64,000 nucleotides of DNA from Stutzerimonas stutzeri (GCF_024451105.1 NZ_JANGEY010000003.1:62001-126000), one strand, 5' to 3'. Positions 8,814 through 18,159 are shown, counted from the stretch's first letter. Notes: a model not told the origin generated them from the sequence alone. Numbers and translations: made by a program.

Positions 8814-9575
8814 ATGCCAGTCACAGCTGTCAGCGGTTCCGCGTCGGGCATCGGCGCCGCCGTGTGCGCCGCCCTGCGCGCCGCCGGCCACCAGATCATC
8901 GGTATCGACCGCGCCAACGCCGAGGTGATCGCCGACCTGTCCACCGCCGAAGGCCGCCAGGCGGCGGTCGAGGGCGTGCTCGCCCGTTGCGACGGCGTGC
9001 TCGACGGCCTGGTGTGCTGCGCCGGCGTCGGCGTCACCGCGCCGTCTGCCGTGATAGTCGCGGTCAACCACTTCGGCGTCAGCGCGCTGCTCGAGGGCCT
9101 GGCCGCTGCGCTGGCGCGCGGCGAGCGGGGGACGGCGCTGGTGGTCGGCTCGGTGGCCGCGACCCATGCAGACGACAGCCAGCCGATGGTCGAGGCCATG
9201 CTGGCCGGCGACGAGGCGCGCGCCATCGCCCTGGCCAGCGAACTCGACCAGCCGCACGTCGCCTACGCCTGTTCCAAATACGCGGTGACCCGCTACGCCC
9301 GCCAGCAGGCGGTGGCGTGGGGCGGCCGCGGCCTGCGTCTCAACGTGGTGGCGCCCGGCGCGGTGGAGACCCCGCTGCACCAGGCCTCCAAGGAAGACCC
9401 GCGCTTCGGCGAGGCGGTGCGCAACTTCGTCGCCCCGCTGGGCCGCGCCGGCCAGCCGGCGGAGATCGCCGCGCTGGTGGCCTTCCTGCAGTCTCCGCAG
9501 GCCAGCTTCGTCCACGGCAGCGTGGTGTTCGTCGACGGCGGCATGGATGCCATGGTGCGTCCGACGAAGTTCTGA
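8814..9575 (+). CDS. hsdA: 3-alpha-hydroxysteroid dehydrogenase/carbonyl reductase
   Basis: This SDR interconverts 3-alpha-hydroxy- and 3-oxosteroids, an entry step for androsterone or bile-acid-type substrates. It aligns with Comamonas testosteroni HsdA through short shared blocks: AEVIADLSTAEGR, YACSK versus YAGSK, LN-(V/T)-(V/I)-APGA-ETPL, and the ending MRPTKF versus MRPTQF. Residues S113, Y151 and K155 form the catalytic set and SGSASGIG is the cofactor loop. Like HsdA (about 257 residues), it is short at 253 and lacks the usual NAG-type motif arrangement (CCAGVG instead). It has its own palindromic operator and sits beside LuxR regulator 1. Confidence 0.9.
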   Translation: MPVTAVSGSASGIGAAVCAALRAAGHQIIGIDRANAEVIADLSTAEGRQAAVEGVLARCDGVLDGLVCCAGVGVTAPSAVIVAVNHFGVSALLEGLAAALARGERGTALVVGSVAATHADDSQPMVEAMLAGDEARAIALASELDQPHVAYACSKYAVTRYARQQAVAWGGRGLRLNVVAPGAVETPLHQASKEDPRFGEAVRNFVAPLGRAGQPAEIAALVAFLQSPQASFVHGSVVFVDGGMDAMVRPTKF

Positions 9576-9622
9576 CTGTTCATCGCCAGCGACGAGGCCA
9601 CCTGCGGGTGGCCTCGTCGCAT

Positions 9623-9640
9623 CTGGTCCGTATCGACGAT
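9623..9640. promoter_or_regulatory. Candidate operator before SDR 9769
   Basis: CTGGTCCG-TA-TCGACGAT matches the shared palindrome with two changes in the right half. It lies about 130 bp before the SDR start, with inverted repeat B between. Confidence 0.45.
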
Positions 9641-9674
9641 GCCGGGCGGCAGGTCCGGCGCCGAGACTGCCGCT

Positions 9675-9730
9675 GTAGGGGCGAATTCATTCGCCCTGGC
9701 GGGGTGATTGGCGAATGAATTCGCCCCTAC
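9675..9730. repeat. Inverted-repeat element B
   Basis: Two 21-base complementary arms (GTAGGGGCGAATTC... / ...GAATTCGCCCCTAC) around the 14-base loop CTGGCGGGGTGATT. The loop is in the forward orientation. Confidence 0.9.
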
Positions 9731-9768
9731 AGGGGGGGATTCGGGGATTTCACACAAGGGAGTCTGCA

Positions 9769-10617
9769 ATGAACAAGGTGGCATTCATCACCGGCGCCAG
9801 CCGGGGCATCGGCCGGGCCACGGCGCTGGCCTTCGCCCGCGCCGGCTTCGACGTGGCGATCAGCGCGCGCACGCTGGAGGAGGGCGAGGCCCACCAGCAC
9901 GCGCTGCGCAAACCGGACGGCACGCCGCTGCCCGGCAGCCTGGCCTCGACCGCCGCGGCCATCCGCGAACTGGGCCGCGAGGCCTTCGTGGTGCGTATGG
10001 ACCTGCTCGACGCGGAGTCGGTGTGCGCCGCCTGCGCGGCGGTGCTCGAGCGCTTCGGGCGCATCGACGTGCTGGTCAACAACGCCATCTACCAGGGCAG
10101 CGACCTCAACCTGCCGTTCCTCGAGCTGGAGGCGGAGACCCTGCTGCGCGTCTACCAGGGCTACCTGCTGGCGCCGTTCCTGGCCACCCGCGCGGTGCTG
10201 CCGCAGATGCTCGAGCGTGGCGACGGGGTGATCATCAACGTCACCTCCGGCGCCGGCGAGAGCGATCCGCCGGTGGCGGCCGGGCGTGGCGGCTGGGGCT
10301 ACGCCTACGGCGCCGGCAAGGCCACGGTGTCGCGCCTGTCCGGCGTGCTCACCACCGAGCTGGGCGAGCGCGGCATCCGCGCCTTCACCGTCAACCCCGG
10401 CGTGGTCACCACCGAGGCGCTGATGGCCACCATCGGCGACAAGGGCGTCATCGCCCTGCGCGGCGGCATGGCGCCGCCCGAGGTGCCGGCGCAGGTGATG
10501 CTCTGGCTGGCCACCGCCGCCGAGGCCTCGGCGTTCCAGAAGCGCACCATCGCCGCCCAGCCGTTCGCCCTGGAGCAGGGCATCGTCGCCGACTGGCGGG
10601 CGCCAGTCAGTGCCTGA
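9769..10617 (+). CDS. SDR-family oxidoreductase
   Basis: A 282-residue short-chain dehydrogenase: cofactor loop TGASRGIG (residues 9-16), NNA motif in VLVNNAIYQG, and catalytic Tyr/Lys in YGAGK. An insertion after the first beta-alpha unit (HALRKPDGTPLPG) is seen in DHRS1-like SDRs. The substrate is unknown; placement between hsdA and the KshA-like oxygenase, with an operator-like site upstream, suggests oxidation or reduction of a steroid hydroxyl or of a CoA intermediate. The ATG follows AAGGGAG. Confidence 0.75.
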   Translation: MNKVAFITGASRGIGRATALAFARAGFDVAISARTLEEGEAHQHALRKPDGTPLPGSLASTAAAIRELGREAFVVRMDLLDAESVCAACAAVLERFGRIDVLVNNAIYQGSDLNLPFLELEAETLLRVYQGYLLAPFLATRAVLPQMLERGDGVIINVTSGAGESDPPVAAGRGGWGYAYGAGKATVSRLSGVLTTELGERGIRAFTVNPGVVTTEALMATIGDKGVIALRGGMAPPEVPAQVMLWLATAAEASAFQKRTIAAQPFALEQGIVADWRAPVSA

Positions 10618-10629
10618 AATCGTGCTTTC

Positions 10630-10645
10630 TAGTCCATGCGGATGA
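10630..10645. promoter_or_regulatory. Candidate operator before kshA
   Basis: TAGTCCA-TG-CGGATGA differs from the consensus at one position in each half. It lies 110 bp before the Rieske oxygenase gene. Confidence 0.55.
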
Positions 10646-10754
10646 TGAGCGTGCGGCGGCCGTCGGTGAAGATCGTCGGACGCCGCCGTCCGTCCCGCCT
10701 GGAGGCGCGGCCGGAGGGCGTCCCGCCTTGCCTGTGCTCAACGGAGAAAGCCTG

Positions 10755-11783
10755 ATGACCAATAACAACAGCAACAATGCGCTGCCGCACCGTTTCGCGC
10801 GCGGCTGGCACTGCCTGGGTGTCGCCGACGACTACCGCGATGGCAAGCTGCATACCCTGAACATCTTCGGCAGCCGCCTGCTGGCCTTTGCCGACGACAG
10901 CGGCAAGCTCAGCGTCCTCGATGCCCACTGCCCGCACATGGGGGCGGACCTGTCGCAGGGCACCCTGGAAGGCAACCGCGTGGTCTGCCCGTTCCACCAC
11001 TGGCAGTTCGAGGGCAGCGGCCGCTGCGTCGAGATTCCCTACTGCGAGCGCATCCCGCCCAAGGCCAAGACCCGCTCCTGGCTGACCTGCGAGGAGAACG
11101 GCCTGCTGTTCGTCTGGAACAATCCTGAAGGCAAGGCACCGGCTGCCGATGTGGTGATTCCGCACCTGCCGGAGATGGACAGCGACGACTGGTCCCACGA
11201 CTGGCACCTCGACACCCTGATCATCGAGACCAACCCGCGCGAGCTGGTCGACAACCTGGTCGACGCCCAGCACTTCGGTCCGGTACACGGCACGCCGACC
11301 AAGTACTTCGCCAACGTGTTCGAGGGCCACATCGCCCAGCAGATCTTCCACGGCGACTCGGTCCGCCTGGGCGGCGACCTGGTCGCCGAGTCGGCCTACT
11401 TCGGCCCGGCCACCCACTTCACCCGCATGCGTGCGCTGTTCGAGGGCCTGGAAGTGCACTCGATCCTGCTCAACTGCCACGTGCCGATCGGCCCCGACAG
11501 CTTCGAGCTGCGCTTCGGCTGCCTGGTGAAGAAGATCCCGGGCTGGAGCGCGGAGCAGAACGAGGCGCTGGCCAGGGAGTACGTGCAGCAGAACCGCACC
11601 TCCTTCTACCAGGACGTGGACATCTGGAAGCACAAGGTGCGCGTCAACAACCCGGTGCTGGCCGAGGGCGACGGCCCGGTCTACCAGCTGCGCGAGTGGT
11701 ACCAGCAGTTCTTCACCGACGAGGCCGAGGTGCCTGCAGCGATGTTCGAGCGCCGCGAGATCGTCACCGTCGACAAGCGCTGA
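10755..11783 (+). CDS. kshA: 3-ketosteroid 9-alpha-hydroxylase oxygenase component (KshA-like Rieske protein)
   Basis: KshA hydroxylates C9 of androstadienedione-type steroids, triggering opening of ring B. The 342-residue protein has a Rieske [2Fe-2S] site (C59-P-H61 and C78-P-F-H81) and a mononuclear iron site with N167, D170, H173 and H178. It shares with actinobacterial KshA the blocks [34 protein letters not shown]-like [15 protein letters not shown] and [11 protein letters not shown]. The reductase partner KshB is not in this window. The ATG lies behind GGAGAAAGCCTG, and a hairpin terminator follows the gene. Confidence 0.85.
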   Translation: MTNNNSNNALPHRFARGWHCLGVADDYRDGKLHTLNIFGSRLLAFADDSGKLSVLDAHCPHMGADLSQGTLEGNRVVCPFHHWQFEGSGRCVEIPYCERIPPKAKTRSWLTCEENGLLFVWNNPEGKAPAADVVIPHLPEMDSDDWSHDWHLDTLIIETNPRELVDNLVDAQHFGPVHGTPTKYFANVFEGHIAQQIFHGDSVRLGGDLVAESAYFGPATHFTRMRALFEGLEVHSILLNCHVPIGPDSFELRFGCLVKKIPGWSAEQNEALAREYVQQNRTSFYQDVDIWKHKVRVNNPVLAEGDGPVYQLREWYQQFFTDEAEVPAAMFERREIVTVDKR

Positions 11784-11800
11784 TTCGCCCGCTCCATGCA

Positions 11801-11831
11801 AACCGCCCGGTCTTCGCCGGGCGGTTCCGTT
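11801..11831 (+). terminator. Rho-independent-type terminator after kshA
   Basis: AACCGCCCGG pairs with CCGGGCGGTT around TCTTCG, followed by CCGTTT. Confidence 0.7.
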
Positions 11832-11849
11832 TCCGGCAGATGAGCGCAA

Positions 11850-11865
11850 TAGTTCAAATGAACGA
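11850..11865. promoter_or_regulatory. Variant palindrome before etfBA
   Basis: TAGTTCA-AA-TGAACGA keeps the outer TAGT/ACGA of the shared operator but changes both inner triplets in a compensating way, so it remains a dyad. It lies 60 bp before etfB. Confidence 0.4.
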
Positions 11866-11925
11866 GGCATATCGCTGCGCATTGCCGTAGTTTTTCCGCA
11901 ACTACCCGTCGAATCCGGAGGTTGC

Positions 11926-12675
11926 ATGAAAATTCTGGTCCCCGTGAAACGTGTGGTCGATTACAACGTGAAGGTCCGCGTCAAGGCGGACAACAGCGGC
12001 GTCGACCTCGCCAACGTGAAGATGGCGCTCAATCCCTTCTGCGAGATCGCCGTGGAAGAGGCGGTGCGCCTGAAGGAGCAGGGCATCGCCAGCGAGGTGG
12101 TGGTGGTCTCGGTCGGCCCGGCTGCTGCCCAGGAACAGCTGCGCACCGCCCTGGCCCTGGGTGCCGACCGCGCCGTGCTGGTCGAGAGCGACGCCGAGCT
12201 GGGCTCGCTGGCGGTGGCCAAGCTGCTCAAGGCCGTGGTCGACAAGGAGCAGCCGCAGCTGGTGATCCTCGGCAAGCAGGCCATCGACAGCGACAACAAC
12301 CAGACCGGGCAGATGCTCGCCGCCCTGAGCGGCTTCGCCCAGGGCACCTTCGCCTCCAAGGTCGAAATTGCCGGTGACAAGGTCAACGTCACCCGCGAGA
12401 TCGACGGCGGCCTGCAGACCGTCGCGCTGACGCTGCCGGCCATCGTCACCACCGACCTGCGCCTCAACGAGCCGCGCTACGCCTCGCTGCCGAACATCAT
12501 GAAGGCCAAGAAGAAGCCGCTGGAGACCGTCACTCCGGACGCCCTCGGCGTGTCCACCGCCTCCAGCGTGAAGACCCTCAAGGTCGAGGCCCCGGCTGCG
12601 CGCAGCGCCGGCATCAAGGTCAAGTCGGTGGCCGAACTGGTCGAGAAACTCAAGAACGAAGCGAAGGTGATCTGA
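11926..12675 (+). CDS. etfB: Electron transfer flavoprotein beta subunit
   Basis: EtfB forms the AMP-binding half of the ETF heterodimer, which takes electrons from acyl-CoA dehydrogenases to the quinone pool through ETF-QO. The 249-residue protein has the family start [14 protein letters not shown], the [13 protein letters not shown] block, and the [18 protein letters not shown] signature. The stop overlaps the etfA start by one base (TGATG). Placement in a steroid locus suggests the ETF serves steroid acyl-CoA dehydrogenases, but it may also be the general copy. Confidence 0.95.
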   Translation: MKILVPVKRVVDYNVKVRVKADNSGVDLANVKMALNPFCEIAVEEAVRLKEQGIASEVVVVSVGPAAAQEQLRTALALGADRAVLVESDAELGSLAVAKLLKAVVDKEQPQLVILGKQAIDSDNNQTGQMLAALSGFAQGTFASKVEIAGDKVNVTREIDGGLQTVALTLPAIVTTDLRLNEPRYASLPNIMKAKKKPLETVTPDALGVSTASSVKTLKVEAPAARSAGIKVKSVAELVEKLKNEAKVI

Positions 12676-13604
12676 TGGCCATTCTCGTCATTGCCGAACA
12701 CGACAACGCCGTCCTGGCCGGCGCCACCCTGAACACCGTGGCCGCTGCCGCACAGATCGGTGGCGACATCCACGTGCTGGTCGCAGGCCAGGGTTGCGCC
12801 GCGGTGGCCGAAGCGGCGGCGAAGGTCGCCGGCGTCGCCAAGGTGCTGCTTGCCGACGCCCCGGCCTACGCTCACCAGCTGCCGGAAAACCTCGCCGCGC
12901 TGATCGTCGGGCTGGCGGATGGTTACAGCCACGTGCTGGCGCCGGCCACCAGCAACGGCAAGAACTACCTGCCGCGCGTCGCCGCCCTGCTCGACGTCGA
13001 GCAGATTTCCGAGATCGTCAAGGTGATCGACGCCGACACCTTCCAGCGGCCGATCTACGCCGGCAACGCCATCGCCACCGTGCAGTCCGCGGCTGCGGTC
13101 AAGGTCATCACCGTACGCGCTACCGGCTTCGATGCGGTAGCGGGCGAGGGCGGCAGCGCCGTCATCGAAGCGGTGAGTGGCGGCAGCGATGCCGGCATCT
13201 CCGCCTTCGTCGGCGAGGAGCTGGCCAAGTCCGAGCGCCCCGAACTGACCGGCGCGAAGATCGTCGTCTCCGGCGGCCGCGGCCTGCAGAACGGCGACAA
13301 CTTCCAGCTGCTGTATGGCGTGGCCGACAAGCTCGGCGCCGCCGTCGGGGCATCGCGCGCTGCGGTGGACGCCGGTTTCGTGCCCAACGACATGCAGGTC
13401 GGCCAGACCGGCAAGATCGTCGCGCCGCAGCTGTACGTCGCGGTGGGCATCAGCGGCGCCATCCAGCACCTGGCCGGCATGAAGGACTCCAAGGTGATCG
13501 TGGCGATCAACAAGGACGAGGAGGCACCGATCTTCCAGGTCGCCGACTACGGCCTGGTCGCCGACCTGTTCGAGGCGGTGCCCGAGCTGGAACGCGCCCT
13601 GTAA
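12675..13604 (+). CDS. etfA: Electron transfer flavoprotein alpha subunit
   Basis: EtfA binds FAD in its C-terminal domain. The 309-residue protein has the family start [12 protein letters not shown] and the C-terminal FAD signature (about residues 245-275), including [19 protein letters not shown] and QHLAGMK, then [20 protein letters not shown]. All are intact. Its start overlaps etfB by one base, giving coupled translation. Inverted repeat C follows 15 bp after the stop. Confidence 0.95.
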   Translation: MAILVIAEHDNAVLAGATLNTVAAAAQIGGDIHVLVAGQGCAAVAEAAAKVAGVAKVLLADAPAYAHQLPENLAALIVGLADGYSHVLAPATSNGKNYLPRVAALLDVEQISEIVKVIDADTFQRPIYAGNAIATVQSAAAVKVITVRATGFDAVAGEGGSAVIEAVSGGSDAGISAFVGEELAKSERPELTGAKIVVSGGRGLQNGDNFQLLYGVADKLGAAVGASRAAVDAGFVPNDMQVGQTGKIVAPQLYVAVGISGAIQHLAGMKDSKVIVAINKDEEAPIFQVADYGLVADLFEAVPELERAL

Positions 13605-13619
13605 CACACCTGGCCTTCT

Positions 13620-13675
13620 GTAGGGGCGAATTCATTCGCCAAAACACTCCGCAAGGCGAATGAATTCGCCCCTAC
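13620..13675. repeat. Inverted-repeat element C
   Basis: Standard 21-base arms with the 14-base loop AAAACACTCCGCAA, in the reverse orientation relative to element B. It lies between etfA and the hydratase gene. Confidence 0.9.
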
Positions 13676-13719
13676 AGGCCGGGCACGCGATTGCCCTGCA
13701 CCCATCCCGGGAGACTGCC

Positions 13720-14487
13720 ATGACCGATTCACCTCTGCTCGTCGAGCGCAGCGGGGCCGTCGCCCATCTGCGCTTCAACCGTCCGGACGTGCTCAACGCC
13801 CTGAGTGTCGATCTGGCCCATGCGTTGCTGGAGGCCTGCCAGTCGCTGGCCAGCGACAGCGTCGTGCGCGTCGTCGTGCTCAGTGGCAACGGCCGCGCCT
13901 TCATGGCCGGCGGCGACCTGGCGGCGATGCGCGCAGCGCCCGTGGAAGCCGCCGACGCGCTGATCCGCCCGCTGCACCAGGCGGTGCAGCTGCTCGCCGA
14001 GATGCCCCAGCCGGTGCTGGCCAGCGTGCATGGCGCCGCCGCCGGCGCCGGCATGAGCCTGGTGCTGGGTGCCGATCTGGCCATCGCCGCCGAGGGCACG
14101 CGCTTCAGCTTCGCCTACACCGACATCGCCGCGAGCTGCGACGGCGGCGCCTCCTGGGCGCTGCCGCGCCTGCTCGGCCTGCGCCAGGCGCTGGAAATCG
14201 TCCTGCTGGCCGAGCCGTTCGATGCCGCCGCGGCGCTGCGCCTCGGGCTGCTCAACCGCGTGGTGGCGGCCGAGCAGCTGGCCGAAGCGACCCACGAGAT
14301 GGCCGAACGTCTGGCCGGACGGGCGCCGCACGCGCTGGCCAGCCTCAAGCGCCTGCTGCGCCAGTCCCTGCAGCAGCCGCTGGTCGAGCAGCTCGCCGCC
14401 GAGCACCGGGGCTTCCTCGACTGCGCCGGCCGTCCCGAGTTCGTCGCCGCCATCGACGCCTTCTACGCCCGGCGCAAGCGCGGCTGA
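13720..14487 (+). CDS. Enoyl-CoA hydratase/isomerase (crotonase family)
   Basis: A 255-residue crotonase-fold protein. The oxyanion-hole segments AFMAGGDLAAM (about residue 59-69) and GAAAGAGMSL are present. The usual second catalytic Glu position lies in the DIAASCDGGASW stretch, where Asp replaces the common Gly-Glu pattern, as in isomerase-type or other divergent members. It probably acts in beta-oxidation of a steroid-derived CoA ester. It is flanked on both sides by inverted repeats (C and D), so it may be its own transcription unit. Confidence 0.8.
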   Translation: MTDSPLLVERSGAVAHLRFNRPDVLNALSVDLAHALLEACQSLASDSVVRVVVLSGNGRAFMAGGDLAAMRAAPVEAADALIRPLHQAVQLLAEMPQPVLASVHGAAAGAGMSLVLGADLAIAAEGTRFSFAYTDIAASCDGGASWALPRLLGLRQALEIVLLAEPFDAAAALRLGLLNRVVAAEQLAEATHEMAERLAGRAPHALASLKRLLRQSLQQPLVEQLAAEHRGFLDCAGRPEFVAAIDAFYARRKRG

Positions 14488-14504
14488 GCGACACATCAAT
14501 CCGT

Positions 14505-14561
14505 GTAGGGGCGAATTCATTCGCCCGGATACCCCGCCAGGGCGAATGAATTCGCCCCTAC
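14505..14561. repeat. Inverted-repeat element D
   Basis: Standard 21-base arms with the 15-base loop CGGATACCCCGCCAG, reverse orientation. It lies between the hydratase and pntAA. Confidence 0.9.
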
Positions 14562-14608
14562 AGGTCGGGAAACGCCCCCTTTCACGCCCAGAAATCAAGG
14601 AGAGTGGA

Positions 14609-15772
14609 ATGCGCATAGGTATTCCCCGCGAAACCCACCCCGGCGAGACCCGCGTGGCCGCCACGCCGGAAACGGTCAAGAAACTCGTCGCCCAGGGCCA
14701 CCAGGTGCTCGTCCAGGCCGGCGCCGGCCGGCGCGCCAGCCTGAGCGACGACGCCTACCTCGCCGCCGGTGCGAGCATCGGTTCGGCCAGCGACGCCTTC
14801 GCCGCCGGCCTGGTGCTCAAGGTCGCCGCGCCCGACGCCGCCGAGCTGCAGCTGATGCAGCCCGGCGCCGTGCTGGTCGGCATGCTCAACCCGTTCGACG
14901 ACGCCAACCTGGCGCGCATGACCGAGCGCGGCATCACCGCCTTCGCCCTCGAGGCCGCGCCGCGCACCTCGCGCGCGCAGAGCCTCGACGTGCTGTCGTC
15001 GCAGGCCAACATCGCCGGCTACAAGGCGGTGCTGCTCGCCGCCGAGCACTACCCGCGCTTCATGCCGATGCTGATGACCGCCGCCGGCACGGTGAAGGCC
15101 GCCCGCGTGCTGGTGCTCGGCGCCGGCGTCGCCGGCCTGCAGGCGATCGCCACCGCCAAGCGCCTCGGTGCGGTACTGGAGGCTTCGGACGTGCGCCCGG
15201 CGGTCAAGGAGCAGGTGGAATCGCTGGGTGCCAAGTTCGTCGACGTGCCCTGCGAGACCGACGAGGAGCGCGAGTGCGCCGAGGGCGTCGGCGGCTACGC
15301 CAGGCCGATGCCGAAATCCTGGATGGAGCGCCAGGCCAGGGCCGTGCACGAGCGCGCCAGGCAGGCCGACATCGTCATCACTACCGCGCTGATCCCCGGC
15401 CGGCCGGCGCCGACCCTGCTGCACGAGGCCACGGTGGCGGCGATGAAGCCCGGCTCGGTGGTCGTCGACCTGGCCGCCGCCCAGGGCGGCAACTGCCCGC
15501 TGACCGTGCCCGGCGAGGTGGTGGTCAAGCACGGCGTGACCCTGGTCGGCCATACCAACCTGCCGGCGCTGGTGCCGGCCGATGCCTCGGCCCTGTACGC
15601 GCGCAACCTGCTGGACTTCCTCAAGCTGGTCCTCGACAAGGACGGCAACTTCCAGCTCGACCGCGGAGACGACATCGTCGCCGCCTGCCTGATGTGCAGC
15701 GACGGGCAACTGGTGCGGACCAATGGCAACGCACCCGCCGCCACCGCTCCGGCCTCCCAAGCAACCGCATAA
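14609..15772 (+). CDS. pntAA: NAD(P) transhydrogenase subunit alpha part 1
   Basis: The NAD(H)-binding domain (dI) of proton-translocating transhydrogenase, which makes NADPH from NADH using the proton gradient. The 387-residue protein starts MRIGIPRETHPGETRVAATP, has the RQD-loop region (ISS-like LDVLSSQANIAGYKAV), and the NAD fold VLVLGAGVAGLQAIATAKRLGA. The alpha subunit is split into pntAA and pntAB, as in pseudomonads and Rhodospirillum. NADPH demand of oxygenase reductases may explain its place here. Confidence 0.95.
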   Translation: MRIGIPRETHPGETRVAATPETVKKLVAQGHQVLVQAGAGRRASLSDDAYLAAGASIGSASDAFAAGLVLKVAAPDAAELQLMQPGAVLVGMLNPFDDANLARMTERGITAFALEAAPRTSRAQSLDVLSSQANIAGYKAVLLAAEHYPRFMPMLMTAAGTVKAARVLVLGAGVAGLQAIATAKRLGAVLEASDVRPAVKEQVESLGAKFVDVPCETDEERECAEGVGGYARPMPKSWMERQARAVHERARQADIVITTALIPGRPAPTLLHEATVAAMKPGSVVVDLAAAQGGNCPLTVPGEVVVKHGVTLVGHTNLPALVPADASALYARNLLDFLKLVLDKDGNFQLDRGDDIVAACLMCSDGQLVRTNGNAPAATAPASQATA

Positions 15773-15783
15773 GGACCACCGCC

Positions 15784-16098
15784 ATGGACCCGATCTCCGA
15801 CGGTCTCTACAACCTGATCATCTTCGTGCTGGCGATCTACGTCGGCTACCACGTGGTGTGGAACGTCACCCCCGCGCTGCACACCCCGCTGATGGCGGTG
15901 ACCAACGCCATTTCCGCCATCGTCATCGTCGGCGCCATGCTGGCCGCCGCGCTGACCGAAACCGGCCTGGGCAAGACCATGGGCACCCTGGCCGTGGCAC
16001 TGGCCGCGGTCAACGTGTTCGGCGGCTTCCTGGTTACCCGGCGCATGCTGGAAATGTTCAAGAAGAAAGACAAGCCGGCCAAGGCGGAGGCGCACTGA
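15784..16098 (+). CDS. pntAB: NAD(P) transhydrogenase subunit alpha part 2
   Basis: A 104-residue membrane protein with three to four helices and a lysine-rich tail (FKKKDKPAKAEAH). It supplies the N-terminal part of the proton channel (domain dII). The HTPLMAVTNAISAIVIVGA stretch is the family signature. It lies 11 bp after pntAA and 1 bp before pntB. Confidence 0.93.
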   Translation: MDPISDGLYNLIIFVLAIYVGYHVVWNVTPALHTPLMAVTNAISAIVIVGAMLAAALTETGLGKTMGTLAVALAAVNVFGGFLVTRRMLEMFKKKDKPAKAEAH

Positions 16099-16099
16099 G

Positions 16100-17536
16100 A
16101 TGAGCATGAACCTGATCACCGCCCTCTACCTCGTGGCGTCCGTGTGCTTCATCCAGGCGCTCAAGGGCCTCTCGCACCCGACCAGCTCGCGCCGCGGCAA
16201 CCTGTTCGGCATGGCCGGCATGGCCATCGCCGTGCTCACCACCGTCGGCCTGATCTACAAGCTCGGCGCGCAGATGGGCGAAGGCGCCGGCATCGGCTAC
16301 GTGCTCCTCGGCCTGCTGCTCGGCGGCACGGCCGGCACCATCATGGCCAAGCGCGTCGAGATGACCAAGATGCCCGAGCTGGTCGCCTTCATGCACAGCA
16401 TGATCGGCCTGGCCGCGGTATTCATCGCCGTCGCCGCGGTGGTGGAGCCGCAGTCGCTGGGCATCGTCGCCGCCGCCAGCGAGCCGATCCCGGCCGGCAA
16501 CCGCCTGGAGCTGTTCCTCGGCGCGGCCATCGGCGCCATCACCTTCTCCGGTTCGGTGATCGCCTTCGGCAAGCTGTCCGGCAAGTACAAGTTCCGCCTG
16601 TTCCAGGGCGCCCCGGTGACCTTCGCCGGCCAGCACTGGCTGAACCTGGCCATGGGCCTGGCCATCCTCGGCCTCGGTCTGGCCTTCACCTTCAGCGGCG
16701 ACCTGACCGCCTTCGCCGTGCTGGTGGCGCTGGCCTTCGTCATCGGCGTGCTGATCATCATCCCGATCGGCGGCGCCGACATGCCGGTGGTGGTGTCGAT
16801 GCTCAACAGCTACTCGGGCTGGGCGGCGGCCGGCATCGGCTTCTCGCTGAACAACTCGATGCTGATCGTCGCCGGCAGCCTGGTCGGCTCCTCGGGCGCG
16901 ATCCTCTCCTACATCATGTGCAAGGCGATGAACCGCTCGTTCTTCAACGTGATCCTCGGTGGCTTCGGCGCCGAAGCCGGCGCCACGGTGGCCGGCAGCC
17001 AGGAGCAGCGCCCGGTGAAGTCCGGCTCGGCCGACGACGCCGCGTTCCTGCTCGGCAACGCCGACAGCGTGATCATCGTCCCCGGCTACGGCCTGGCGGT
17101 GGCGCGCGCCCAGCACGCGCTGATGGAGCTGACCGAGAAGCTGAACCACCGCGGGGTGACCGTGAAGTACGCCATCCACCCGGTGGCCGGGCGGATGCCG
17201 GGGCACATGAACGTGCTGCTGGCCGAGGCCGAGGTGCCCTACGAGCAGGTGCACGAGATGGAGGACATCAACCCCGAGTTCGGCCAGGCCGACGTGGTAC
17301 TGGTGCTCGGCGCCAACGACGTGGTCAACCCGGCGGCGAAGACCGATCCGCACTCGCCGATCGCCGGCATGCCGATCCTCGACGCGTACAAGGCGCGCAC
17401 CGTGATCGTCAACAAGCGCTCGATGGCCAGCGGCTACGCCGGCCTGGACAACGAGCTGTTCTACATGGACAAGACCATGATGGTGTTCGGCGACGCCAAG
17501 AAGGTGGTCGAGGACATGGTCAAGGCGGTGGACTGA
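16100..17536 (+). CDS. pntB: NAD(P) transhydrogenase subunit beta
   Basis: A 478-residue protein. The first 260 residues form the rest of the membrane channel (about nine helices), and the C-terminal 180 form the NADP(H)-binding dIII domain. Family motifs are present: GGADMPVVVSMLNSYSGWAA in the channel, VIIVPGYGLAVARAQH, and the NADP loop INKRSMASGYAGLDN. The three genes form one operon, closed by a hairpin. Confidence 0.95.
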   Translation: MSMNLITALYLVASVCFIQALKGLSHPTSSRRGNLFGMAGMAIAVLTTVGLIYKLGAQMGEGAGIGYVLLGLLLGGTAGTIMAKRVEMTKMPELVAFMHSMIGLAAVFIAVAAVVEPQSLGIVAAASEPIPAGNRLELFLGAAIGAITFSGSVIAFGKLSGKYKFRLFQGAPVTFAGQHWLNLAMGLAILGLGLAFTFSGDLTAFAVLVALAFVIGVLIIIPIGGADMPVVVSMLNSYSGWAAAGIGFSLNNSMLIVAGSLVGSSGAILSYIMCKAMNRSFFNVILGGFGAEAGATVAGSQEQRPVKSGSADDAAFLLGNADSVIIVPGYGLAVARAQHALMELTEKLNHRGVTVKYAIHPVAGRMPGHMNVLLAEAEVPYEQVHEMEDINPEFGQADVVLVLGANDVVNPAAKTDPHSPIAGMPILDAYKARTVIVNKRSMASGYAGLDNELFYMDKTMMVFGDAKKVVEDMVKAVD

Positions 17537-17553
17537 CTCCGGCCATGCAGGCA

Positions 17554-17586
17554 GCCGGCAGCGCCCTCGGGCACTGCCGGCTTCTT
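17554..17586 (+). terminator. Terminator after pntB
   Basis: GCCGGCAG pairs with CTGCCGGC (17574-17581), followed by TTCTT. Confidence 0.6.
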
Positions 17587-17640
17587 GCCGTGCGGCGAGC
17601 TGGCTGGCGACTGGACTTCGGAGTCGGGGCAGTCCGCCGT

Positions 17641-17692
17641 CGGGACGCACTCATTCGCCCTGACGGAGAGCTGACCGATGAGTTCGCCCCAA
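17641..17692. repeat. Degenerate inverted-repeat element E
   Basis: A decayed copy: CACTCATTCGCC on the left and GATGAGTTCGCCCC on the right preserve the core of the arms (CATTCGCC / GATGARTTCGCCCC) around about 16 bases. The arms no longer pair perfectly. Confidence 0.5.
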
Positions 17693-17733
17693 CGGACGGG
17701 AAACCGGCTGCGTGCGGAGCGTTGGCTGGCGAA

Positions 17734-17904
17734 CCTAGAAGTTCAGCTGGCCGAGCGCGATGGTGGGCGCGATCAGCTGCATCGGGCAATGCGCACAGGC
17801 GTCCGCCGCGGCCAGTCGGGGTTGCTGGCCGCCGGGGAGCAGGTGGGGGGTGAGGGTGGCGCTGACGGAGAAAATGGCCAGGCAGAGCAGCTTTCTTGTT
17901 TTCA
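17734..17904 (-). CDS. Small predicted secreted protein with a CAHC motif
   Basis: A 56-codon frame on the minus strand: MKTRKLLCLAIFSVSA start (basic n-region, hydrophobic core), a likely signal-peptidase site near AAADA, then CAHCPMQLIAPTIALGQLNF. Third codon positions are almost all G or C except near the start, as in neighbouring genes. The ribosome site is weak (GCGAGAT). It lies divergent from YCF48 module 2, and the perfect palindrome at 17999 lies about 95 bp upstream of its start. I do not recognise the family; the CxxC could bind a metal or heme, or form a disulfide. Confidence 0.4.
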
Positions 17905-17998
17905 TTGTCGTGATCTCGCTATCGAACTGCAGAGCAGCGAATCGGACGGCTTGCCGTCGTGTTGCCCGCTCAACATAGGAAGCGAATCCGGAATTGTC

Positions 17999-18016
17999 CT
18001 AGTCCGAACGGACTAG
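17999..18016. promoter_or_regulatory. Perfect operator palindrome, divergent region
   Basis: CTAGTCCG-AA-CGGACTAG is a perfect 8+8 dyad between the small minus-strand gene and YCF48 module 2. Confidence 0.75.
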
Positions 18017-18022
18017 ATACGA

Positions 18023-18082
18023 CGAATGGCCGGGCCGCGAATGGCCGGGCCGCGAACGGCCGGGCCACGAACGGCCGGGCCG
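18023..18082. repeat. Four tandem 15-bp repeats
   Basis: The unit CGAATGGCCGGGCCG occurs four times without gaps; the third and fourth copies carry C for T and the third ends in A. The array begins 7 bp after the perfect palindrome. Confidence 0.9.
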
Positions 18083-18159
18083 CTGCGTGTCGCCAGCCCA
18101 CCGCAACCGGCTGGCCCGGCGCCGAGTCGAGAGCTTCCACGCGTCCCGCGCCGCAGGCA

